64,000 bases of DNA from the NCBI GenBank assembly GCA_046349395.1, contig JAXMCK010000009.1:62001-126000 (forward strand), read 5' to 3'. The stretch is from JAXMCK01 sp046349395 (GTDB taxonomy: Bacteria > Pseudomonadota > Alphaproteobacteria > Geminicoccales > Geminicoccaceae). A program made the position numbers and the translations under genes. Shown here piece by piece: positions 53,099 through 60,141 of this stretch. Below the pieces are notes generated by a model that saw only the letters and a program-made list of their open reading frames with translations, was not told the DNA's origin and did not search any database. Within the stretch, counting starts at the first letter, position 1; each line of letters opens with the position of its first letter.

Positions 53099-54031
53099 AT
53101 GTTGAAGCAGCTGTTGCTGGCAGGGGCGGCCTTGGCCGTCGCCACCGGGGCCGCCTCGGCCAAGGACCTGAACTCGATCGGGATCACCCTGGGCTCGCTG
53201 GGCAATCCCTTCTTCGTCGCCCTCTCCAAGGGTGCCGAGGCGAAGGCCAAGGAGATCAACCCGAACGTCAAGGTCAACACGGCCTCGGCCGACTACGACC
53301 TCAACAAGCAGTTTACGCAGATCGACAACTTCATCGCGTCGGGCGTGGACATGATCCTGCTCAACGCCGCCGACGCGAAGGCGATCGCGCCTGCCGTCAA
53401 GCGCGCCCAGGCCGCCGGCGTGGTCGTGGTGGCCGTTGACGTCGCCGCTGCCGGTGTGGACGCCACGGTGCAGACCAACAATGTCCAGGCCGGCGAGATC
53501 GCCTGCCAGTACATCGCCGACAAGCTCGGTGCGAATGGCGGCAAGGTCATCATCCAGAACGGCCCCCAGGTCTCGGCCGTGATCGACCGGGTGAACGGCT
53601 GCAAGGAGGTCCTGGGCAAGAACCCGAAGATCGAGATCCTCTCGTCCGACCAGGACGCAAAGGGCAGCCGCGAGGGCGGCCTCAACATCATGCAGGGCCA
53701 CCTGACCCGCTTCCCGCAACTCGATGCCGTCTTCACGATCAACGACCCGCAGGCGATCGGCAGCGACCTCGCCGCCAAGCAGCTGGGCCGCAGCGAGTTC
53801 TTCATCACCTCGGTCGACGGTGCTCCGGACATCGAGGCTGCCCTGAAAGGCAACACGCTCGTCCAGGCGTCCGCCAGCCAGGATCCCTACGCCATGGCGC
53901 AGCTGGCGGTCGACATCGGCTACAAGATCATGAACGGCGAGAAGCCGGCCGATCCGATGATCCTGATGCCGTCAAACCTCATCACGCGCGACAATGTGGG
54001 CGAGTACAAGGGCTGGTCGGCGCCCCGCTGA
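53099..54031 (+). CDS. Ribose-type ABC transporter substrate-binding protein
   Basis: A 310-residue periplasmic binding protein of the RbsB type. The signal peptide is MLKQLLLAGAALAVATGAAS with cleavage near ASA-KD. The mature part has IGITLGSLGNPFFVALSKGAEAKAKE, DLNKQFTQIDNFIASGVDMILLNAADAKAIAPAVKRAQAAGV, VQTNNVQAGEIACQYIADKLG and FTINDPQAIGSDLAAKQLG. The start is ATG at 53099 with AGGA upstream. It completes the transporter. A strong stem-loop follows the gene. Confidence 0.92.
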   Translation: MLKQLLLAGAALAVATGAASAKDLNSIGITLGSLGNPFFVALSKGAEAKAKEINPNVKVNTASADYDLNKQFTQIDNFIASGVDMILLNAADAKAIAPAVKRAQAAGVVVVAVDVAAAGVDATVQTNNVQAGEIACQYIADKLGANGGKVIIQNGPQVSAVIDRVNGCKEVLGKNPKIEILSSDQDAKGSREGGLNIMQGHLTRFPQLDAVFTINDPQAIGSDLAAKQLGRSEFFITSVDGAPDIEAALKGNTLVQASASQDPYAMAQLAVDIGYKIMNGEKPADPMILMPSNLITRDNVGEYKGWSAPR

Positions 54032-54059
54032 TCTGACAGTTCCATCTTTATGACACGAT

Positions 54060-54086
54060 GATGCCCGGGCCTCGTACCCGGGCATC
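54060..54086 (+). terminator. Stem-loop terminator after the ribose-type transporter operon
   Basis: Perfect 10-bp stem GATGCCCGGG / CCCGGGCATC with a 7-base loop, about 30 bases after the binding-protein stop. The tail is not T-rich. Confidence 0.6.
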
Positions 54087-54249
54087 AGCTCTTGAAGCAA
54101 CCATTGCGTGAGCGCCGATTCCTGGGTCACGCTCCAACTCGCAAAGGCAATTTCCAAACCATCTTCCTGCAGCGTTCTGGCGTCCGGCCGCGGTGACGAA
54201 CAAAGGCCTGTCGGCCGTCATCATCCGGCACGCATTGCATATATTGCCG

Positions 54250-54270
54250 ATTGACTCGATAGATTTAAAA
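54250..54270 (+). promoter_or_regulatory. ATTGACTC-type motif upstream of the cysteine-synthase/encapsulin operon
   Basis: ATTGACTCGATAGATTTAAA begins 71 bases before the cysteine-synthase start. Its first eleven bases, ATTGACTCGAT, are identical to the site before ssuA at 32125. This is the best evidence in the window for coordinated control of sulfonate use and the encapsulin operon. Confidence 0.5.
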
Positions 54271-54320
54271 GGGACATTTCCCCGGCAGGGCGTGTCGGAC
54301 CTTACGGGGGAGGAAGCAGA

Positions 54321-55298
54321 ATGGCCGGTGGCGCTGAGCCGCTCTGGTTCGACCCGCCGCTCCGGCGGCGGATCTACGACAGCATCATGGAGACGATCGG
54401 CAACACGCCGCTGGTGCGGGTGAAGCGGATCTGTGCCGAGGAGGGGATCGCGGCCGACCTCCTCCTGAAGCTCGAGTTCTTCAACCCCATCGCCAGCGTG
54501 AAGGACCGTATCGGCGTGGCGATGGTCGAGGCGCTGGAGGCCGAGGGCAAGCTGCAGCCGGGCGGCACCATCGTCGAGCCGACCTCGGGCAATACCGGCA
54601 TCGGCCTCGCCTTCGTCAGCGCGGCGCGCGGCTACAAGCTGATCCTCACCATGCCGGAATCGGTCTCGATCGAGCGGCGCAAGATGCTGGCCTTCCTGGG
54701 AGCCGAGGTCGTCCTCACCCCGCGCGAGAAGGGGATGAAGGGGGCCATCGCCGAAGCCGAGGCGATCCTGGCGAAGACGCCGGGTGCGGTCATGGCCGGC
54801 CAGTTCGACAACCCGGCCAACCCCGCGATCCACCGCCGGACCACGGCCGAGGAGATCTGGGTCGACACCGAGGGCAAGGTCGACGTCGTGATCTCCGGTG
54901 TCGGCACCGGCGGCACGTTGACCGGCGTCGGCCAGGTGCTGAAGAGCCGCAAGCCGTCGGTCCGCATGGTCGCGGTCGAGCCGGAGGCGAGCCCGGTCCT
55001 CTCGGGCGGCTCGCCCTCCCCGCACCCGATCCAGGGCATTGGTGCGGGCTTCGTGCCCTCGATCCTCGACACCGGGCTGATCGACGAGATCGTGAAGGTC
55101 CCGAACGAGGCCGCCTTCGCCGCCAGCCGCCGCCTCGCCCGCACCGAGGGCATCCCGGGCGGCATCTCGGCCGGGGCCGCACTCACCGCCGCCATCGAGG
55201 TCGCCAGGCGCCCCGACATGCACGGCAAGACCATCGTCACCATCATCCCGAGCTTCGCCGAACGCTACATCACCACAGCTCTCTTCGAGGGAATCTGA
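54321..55298 (+). CDS. cysK: Cysteine synthase (O-acetylserine sulfhydrylase)
   Basis: A 325-residue PLP enzyme of the beta family that makes cysteine from O-acetylserine and sulfide. The PLP lysine is K61 in NPIASVKDRIG; the substrate loop is VEPTSGNTGIGLAFV; the phosphate-binding loop is ISGVGTGGTLTGVG; and GIPGGISAGAAL is near the C-terminus. The start is ATG at 54321 with GGGGGAGGAAGCAGA upstream. It is the first gene of the operon that also encodes the encapsulin shell, cysteine desulfurase and serine acetyltransferase, so it makes the substrate of the encapsulated desulfurase. Confidence 0.95.
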   Translation: MAGGAEPLWFDPPLRRRIYDSIMETIGNTPLVRVKRICAEEGIAADLLLKLEFFNPIASVKDRIGVAMVEALEAEGKLQPGGTIVEPTSGNTGIGLAFVSAARGYKLILTMPESVSIERRKMLAFLGAEVVLTPREKGMKGAIAEAEAILAKTPGAVMAGQFDNPANPAIHRRTTAEEIWVDTEGKVDVVISGVGTGGTLTGVGQVLKSRKPSVRMVAVEPEASPVLSGGSPSPHPIQGIGAGFVPSILDTGLIDEIVKVPNEAAFAASRRLARTEGIPGGISAGAALTAAIEVARRPDMHGKTIVTIIPSFAERYITTALFEGI

Positions 55299-55369
55299 AG
55301 AGCAAAAGGCAACAAGCCTTGCGAGCTCAAGCAACGAAAACCCTGCATCGGCTCTGAGAGAAACGAGAC

Positions 55370-56287
55370 ATGGCCACTTCGTCTGCAGTGCCAACGGCAC
55401 TCGGTGACGTCGCAGCGAGACAACTCGCCAATGCGACCAAGACGCCGCCGCAACTTTGCAGCATCACGCCGCGTTGGCTCGTCCACTGCTTGCAGTGGGT
55501 CCCGGTCGAGGCCGGCATTTATCGGCTGAACAAGGTGAAGGACGAGGCGAGCGTCGCGGTCGAGTGCTCGGACCGAAACGAGCGCAGCCTGCCCGAGACC
55601 TTCGTCGACTACGATGCCAACCCTCGCGAATACATGCTGAGCGCGGTCCAGACGGTGCTCGAGGTGCACACCCGCGTCTCCGACCTTTACAGCTCTCCGT
55701 TCAGCCAGATCGGCGAGCAGCTCCGCCTGACGATCGAGATCATCAAGGAGCGGCAGGAGAGCGAACTCATCAACAACCGCGAGTACGGCCTGCTCAACAA
55801 TGTTGCGGCCGGCCAGCGCGTCAAGACGCGGGGCGGACCGCCGACGCCGGACGATCTCGACGAGCTAATCACCAGGGTCTGGAAGGAGCCCGCCTTCTTC
55901 CTCGCCCATCCGGCGGCGATCGCCGCCTTCGGGCGCGAATGCACGCGCCGCGGCGTCCCGCCGCCGACCGTGACGATGTTCGGCTCGCCGTTCCTGACCT
56001 GGCGGGGCATTCCGCTGGTGCCCTCGAACAAGGTGCAGATCACCGACAACAAGACGAACATCCTGCTGTTGCGAACTGGCTCGGCCAAGCAGGGTGTCGT
56101 CGGCCTTTTCCAGCCGAACCTGCCGGGCGAGCAGGGGATGGGCCTGTCGGTCCGCTTCATGGGCATCAACGAGAAGGCGATCGCGTCCTACCTGATCTCG
56201 CTCTACTGCTCGCTCGCCGTGCTGACCGAGGACGCCCTGGCCGTGCTCGAGAACGTCCAGGTCGATCACTACCATGTCTACAAGTGA
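55370..56287 (+). CDS. Family 2A encapsulin nanocompartment shell protein (SrpI-like)
   Basis: A 305-residue HK97-fold shell protein of the SrpI type. Diagnostic stretches are ATKTPPQLCSITPRWLVHCLQWVPVEAGIYRLNKVK, DYDANPREYMLSAVQTVLEVHTRVSDLYSSPFSQIGEQLRLTIEIIKERQESELINN, YGLLNN, the C-terminal SKQGVVGLFQPNLPGEQGMGLSVRFMGINEKAIASYLISLYCSLAVLTEDALAVLENV. In Synechococcus SrpI is strongly induced by sulfate starvation and forms a shell of about 24 nm around a cysteine desulfurase; family 2A shells of other bacteria have been linked to sulfur storage. The next gene is that cargo, overlapping by fourteen bases. The protein lies 71 bases after cysK and is most likely cotranscribed with it. Confidence 0.95.
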   Translation: MATSSAVPTALGDVAARQLANATKTPPQLCSITPRWLVHCLQWVPVEAGIYRLNKVKDEASVAVECSDRNERSLPETFVDYDANPREYMLSAVQTVLEVHTRVSDLYSSPFSQIGEQLRLTIEIIKERQESELINNREYGLLNNVAAGQRVKTRGGPPTPDDLDELITRVWKEPAFFLAHPAAIAAFGRECTRRGVPPPTVTMFGSPFLTWRGIPLVPSNKVQITDNKTNILLLRTGSAKQGVVGLFQPNLPGEQGMGLSVRFMGINEKAIASYLISLYCSLAVLTEDALAVLENVQVDHYHVYK

Positions 56288-58082
56288 CCTCCTGGGTGCC
56301 GGCCCGGCGTCCGAGGACGTCGCACGTGCCATCGAGAGTGCCGCCACGAGCTTGGCGGCACTGCCCGATGCAGCGGTCCTGACGCGTCTGGCCAACGACC
56401 TCTTCGCCGCGGTGCCGGGATCGGGCGACGTCTCGACGGCCATCCCCGGTCCGGCAATACCGGTCGGCGTCGGGGCACCCTCGACGAGCTTCGACGCGCA
56501 TTCGCTAGATCCCTTGCGCATCCAGACACCGCCGCAGCCGGCGACGTTCACGGAGCATGTGGCACCGGCCTTTGCACCTTACTTTCTGCAGTTCGCACGC
56601 GCGGGAGCGGGCGCCGACTCTGCCCCCCTTGCGGGCCGCGCCTTCCCCCAGAATGTCGGGGCCAGCCTGCCGGGGACCGCGATCGGGCCGGTACCTGGGC
56701 GATCGACGTTCCCGCTGCCGAGGGAAGCGGATCTGCGTCGGCTTCTCGCACCCATCGTCACGCCGTCGGTGCCGCACAAACCGCTGCGGCAAGGAGGCGA
56801 TAACGGCCTTTACTGGGCGCAGCCGCGCACGACCTCCGCACCCGCGATCCCGGCCGCGCCGTCGCATCCGCCGTTCGCGGCCGACTTGGTGCGCCGGGAC
56901 TTTCCGATCCTCTCCGAGCAGGTGAACGGCAAGCCGCTGGTGTGGCTCGACAACGGGGCCACCACGCAGAAGCCGCGGGTGGTGATCGACCGGCTCACCC
57001 ACTTCTACGAGCACGAGAACTCGAACATCCACCGCGCGGCACACGAACTCGCCGCCCGGTCGACCGATGCCTACGAGGGTGCGCGCGAGTCGGTGCGCCG
57101 CTTCCTCAACGCGCCCTCGGTCGAGGAGATCGTCTTCGTCCGCGGCGCCACCGAGGCCATCAACCTCGTGGCGAAGAGCTGGGGCCGCCGCTTCATCGTC
57201 GAGGGCGACGAGATCGTCGTCAGCTGGCTGGAGCACCACGCCAACATCGTTCCTTGGCAGCAGCTGATCGAGCAGACCGGCGCTCGCCTGCGGGTCATTC
57301 CGGTCGACGATCGCGGCCAGATCCTGCTCGACGCCTATCAGAGCCTGCTCGGCCCGCGCACGAAGCTCGTCGCCTTCACGCACGTGTCGAATGCACTCGG
57401 CACCATCACGCCGGTGGCGGAGATGGTGCAGGTGGCGCGTCGCTACGGTGCGCACGTGCTAGTCGACGGCGCGCAGTCCGTGCCGCACCTGCGGGTCGAC
57501 GTGCAGTCGCTGGACTGCGACTTCTACGTCTTCTCCGGACACAAGGTGTTCGCACCCACGGGCATCGGAGCGCTCTACGGCAAATCCTCCGTGCTGTCCG
57601 AGATGCCGCCCTGGCAGGGCGGGGGCAACATGATCAAGGACGTCAGGTTCGAGCACACCGAGTACCAGCCGCCGCCCGGCAGGTTCGAGGCCGGCACGGG
57701 CAGCATCGCCGATGCGGTCGGCCTGGGCGCCGCCCTCGACTACCTGATGGGCCTCGGTATCGAGAACGTCACCCGGCACGAGCATGACCTGCTCGTCTAC
57801 GCGACCGAGCGGCTTCACACGATTCCCGGCCTGAAGATTTACGGCTCGGCGTCGGAAAAAGCGGCCGTGCTCTCCTTCACGCTCGAAGGCTGGCGCAGCG
57901 AGGACATCGGTGTCGCGCTCAACCGCGAGGGCATCGCGGTGCGCGCCGGGCACCACTGTGCCCAGCCGATCCTGCGGCGATTCGGTGTCGAGAGCACCGT
58001 GCGGGCGTCGTTCGCCCTCTACAATACGCTCGGCGACGTCGACGCCCTGGTCGAGGCGCTGCGTCACCTCCGGGCCGCCTAG
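56274..58082 (+). CDS. Encapsulin cargo cysteine desulfurase with N-terminal loading domain
   Basis: A 602-residue protein. Residues 1 to about 200 are a Pro/Ala/Gly-rich, probably disordered extension with one helical stretch near the start (SEDVARAIESAATSLAAL) and conserved-looking bits such as TEHVAPAFAPYFLQFARA and WAQP; this is the cargo-loading domain of family 2A systems. From about 201 it is a SufS-like (type II) desulfurase: NGKPLVWLDNGATTQKPR, NIHRAAHELAARST, PLP lysine K424 in VFSGHKVFAPTGIGALYG and the persulfide Cys C562 in AGHHCAQPILRRFG. It removes sulfur from cysteine as a persulfide. Its start lies inside the end of the shell gene, suggesting coupled synthesis. Confidence 0.95.
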   Translation: MSTSDLLGAGPASEDVARAIESAATSLAALPDAAVLTRLANDLFAAVPGSGDVSTAIPGPAIPVGVGAPSTSFDAHSLDPLRIQTPPQPATFTEHVAPAFAPYFLQFARAGAGADSAPLAGRAFPQNVGASLPGTAIGPVPGRSTFPLPREADLRRLLAPIVTPSVPHKPLRQGGDNGLYWAQPRTTSAPAIPAAPSHPPFAADLVRRDFPILSEQVNGKPLVWLDNGATTQKPRVVIDRLTHFYEHENSNIHRAAHELAARSTDAYEGARESVRRFLNAPSVEEIVFVRGATEAINLVAKSWGRRFIVEGDEIVVSWLEHHANIVPWQQLIEQTGARLRVIPVDDRGQILLDAYQSLLGPRTKLVAFTHVSNALGTITPVAEMVQVARRYGAHVLVDGAQSVPHLRVDVQSLDCDFYVFSGHKVFAPTGIGALYGKSSVLSEMPPWQGGGNMIKDVRFEHTEYQPPPGRFEAGTGSIADAVGLGAALDYLMGLGIENVTRHEHDLLVYATERLHTIPGLKIYGSASEKAAVLSFTLEGWRSEDIGVALNREGIAVRAGHHCAQPILRRFGVESTVRASFALYNTLGDVDALVEALRHLRAA

Positions 58083-58108
58083 AACCCTCGTCACGGACGG
58101 AGCCCGGC

Positions 58109-58990
58109 ATGCTGCGGTCGACCCTGAGCCACCTGACGATCGTCAGCAACGACCAGCCGGATACGCCCGCCAAGATGCACGCCCGCAAGGGCAGGATCTG
58201 GGTCCGGCTGAAGAAGGAAGCGGAGGAGGCCGTCGTCCGCGAGCCGATGCTGGCGCGGCTGTTCTTCGATTCGATCATCAACCAGCCGAACCTGGAGGAG
58301 GCGGTGGCGCACCGCATCGGCTCCAGGCTGCACAACGACGTCCTGCCGTCGAGTGCCATCACCTACGTCTTCCGGACGGCGATGGCGGCCGACAGCTCGA
58401 CCGGCGAGGCGATCCGGGCCGACATCCGCGCTGCGGTGGAGCGCGACCCGGCCTGCGACCGCTTCATCGAGCCCTTCCTCTACTACAAGGGCTTCCACGC
58501 CATCCAGACGCAGCGGCTGGCGCACTGGCTGTGGAACAACAATGGGCGTGACTTCGCGCTCTATCTGCAGAGCCGCTCGTCCGACGTGTTCCAGACCGAC
58601 ATCCACCCCGCCACCAAGTTCGGCAGCGGGATCTTCCTCGACCACGCGACCGGCCTCGTCGTAGGGGCCACCGCGGTCGTCGAGGACGACGTCTCGCTGC
58701 TGCAGAACGTGACGCTGGGCGGCACCGGCAAGGATGCCGGCGATCGTCATCCCAAGGTGCGGCGGGGTGCGATGATCGGTGCCGGGGCCAAGATCCTGGG
58801 CAATATCGAGATCGGCGAGGGCGCTCGGGTCGCCGCCGGATCGGTGGTGCTCCGCCCGGTGCCGGCGCATACGACGGTCGCCGGCGTGCCGGCCCGCCCG
58901 GTTGCTCAGGGCATCAACGGGCCGGCGGAGAACAGCATCGAGCACATCCTGAACACCCTGTCGCTGGAATCGCTCGACTACGCCATTTGA
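58109..58990 (+). CDS. Serine O-acetyltransferase (EpsC/CysE-like)
   Basis: A 293-residue serine acetyltransferase of the EpsC group, which makes O-acetylserine from serine and acetyl-CoA. The N-terminal helical domain is followed by YKGFHAIQTQRLAHWLWNNNGRDFALYLQSRSSDVFQTDIHPATKFGSGIFLDHATGLVVG and the left-handed beta-helix hexapeptide repeats (GGTGKDAGDRHPKVRRGAMIGAGAKILGNIEIGEGARVAAGSVV). Catalytic His/Asp residues are in DIHPAT and FLDHATG. The C-terminus ends DYAI, an Ile tail like those that dock into cysteine synthase active sites. It lies 26 bases after the desulfurase and ends the operon. Confidence 0.94.
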   Translation: MLRSTLSHLTIVSNDQPDTPAKMHARKGRIWVRLKKEAEEAVVREPMLARLFFDSIINQPNLEEAVAHRIGSRLHNDVLPSSAITYVFRTAMAADSSTGEAIRADIRAAVERDPACDRFIEPFLYYKGFHAIQTQRLAHWLWNNNGRDFALYLQSRSSDVFQTDIHPATKFGSGIFLDHATGLVVGATAVVEDDVSLLQNVTLGGTGKDAGDRHPKVRRGAMIGAGAKILGNIEIGEGARVAAGSVVLRPVPAHTTVAGVPARPVAQGINGPAENSIEHILNTLSLESLDYAI

Positions 58991-59055
58991 GCTTTGCAGG
59001 CCATGAGCATTATGTTGCGTTATCACCTTGAGTACAGCTGGCGACTTAGACGTAT

Positions 59056-60078
59056 TCAACAGATCCTCGGCAGTGGCTCGGCCTCGAGTTCGGGAATTAG
59101 GCGCTCACCGCCGAGGGTGGTCTGCAGGATCACTTGCGGATTGCCCAGCTCCACTAGGCCGACTGTGGACGCTTCCGTGAAGCCGCCTGCGCGTAGTGAG
59201 GCTACCACTTCGTCGGCGGCGTCCGGTGCCAGGATGGCGGCAACCCTTCCCTCGGAGGCAAGGTAGAGGGGATCGTAACCCAGGATCTCGCACACACCCG
59301 CGACCTCGCGGCGCAGGGGCAACTTCTCCTCGAAGAGCCGGACGCTCCAACCCGTCGCGGAAGCCACATCGTGCGCCACGGTGGCGAGGCCGCCGCGGGT
59401 GGGGTCGCGCATGAAGCGCAGGCCAACGTGCCGCAGCAGGATCGTCGTCGCGGGGAGCACGCTGGCACAGTCCGAGCGCAGATCGCCGGCGAGGCCGAAC
59501 TGCTCGCGGGCCAACATGACGGCGGCACCGTGGTCGCCCAAGGTACCGCTGACGACGATGACATCGCCGGGGCGCACGAGGTCGGGGCCGAGCTTGATGC
59601 CTGCCGGGCGGCGCCCAAGGCCCGTGGTGGCCAGATAGAGCCCGCCGCCCTGGCCGCGCCGGACGACCTTGGTGTCTCCGGCGAGGATGCCGACGCCGCT
59701 CTCCGCGCAAGCATCCGCGATCGAGCGGGCGATCCGCTCCAGGACCGCGATCTCGAGCCCCTCCTCGATGAACAGGTTGAGGCTCAGCCAGCGGGGTACG
59801 GCGCCGGAGACGGCGAGGTCGTTGATCGTGCCGTGGACGGCGAGGCTGCCGATGTTCCCGCCCGGGAACTCCAGAGGCTCCACGGTGAAGCCGTCCGTCG
59901 TGATCAGCCAGTCGCCCTCGTCTTCCCCCGCCGGTACGGCGGCAGCGTCGACGCGCGTATCGAGATGCCGGTCGAACAGGGGTGCAAAGATGCCGTCGAT
60001 CAGCCCGCGCGTGAGGCGACCGCCATTGCCGTGCGCGAGCGTTACGATCTGGCCCGGGTCCGAGACGGTGGTGGGCAT
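59056..60078 (-). CDS. hypE: Hydrogenase maturation protein HypE
   Basis: A 340-residue HypE that dehydrates the carbamoyl group carried on its C-terminal cysteine to a thiocyanate, the source of the hydrogenase CN ligands. The protein ends PRIC, as required. ATP-binding features include DGFTVEPLEFPGGNIGSLAVHGTINDLAVSGA, GVGILAGDTKVVRRGQ, VSGTLGDHGAAVM and FMRDPTRGGLATV. It follows hypF by 63 bases. It converges with the serine acetyltransferase gene; a short gap of 65 bases lies between. Confidence 0.96.
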   Translation of the reverse strand: MPTTVSDPGQIVTLAHGNGGRLTRGLIDGIFAPLFDRHLDTRVDAAAVPAGEDEGDWLITTDGFTVEPLEFPGGNIGSLAVHGTINDLAVSGAVPRWLSLNLFIEEGLEIAVLERIARSIADACAESGVGILAGDTKVVRRGQGGGLYLATTGLGRRPAGIKLGPDLVRPGDVIVVSGTLGDHGAAVMLAREQFGLAGDLRSDCASVLPATTILLRHVGLRFMRDPTRGGLATVAHDVASATGWSVRLFEEKLPLRREVAGVCEILGYDPLYLASEGRVAAILAPDAADEVVASLRAGGFTEASTVGLVELGNPQVILQTTLGGERLIPELEAEPLPRIC

Positions 60079-60141
60079 GGCGGATCAGGGACTCCAGCTG
60101 CGAAGTTCGGGGCTGTCGCGTCGCGGCGGACGCCGATGGGA

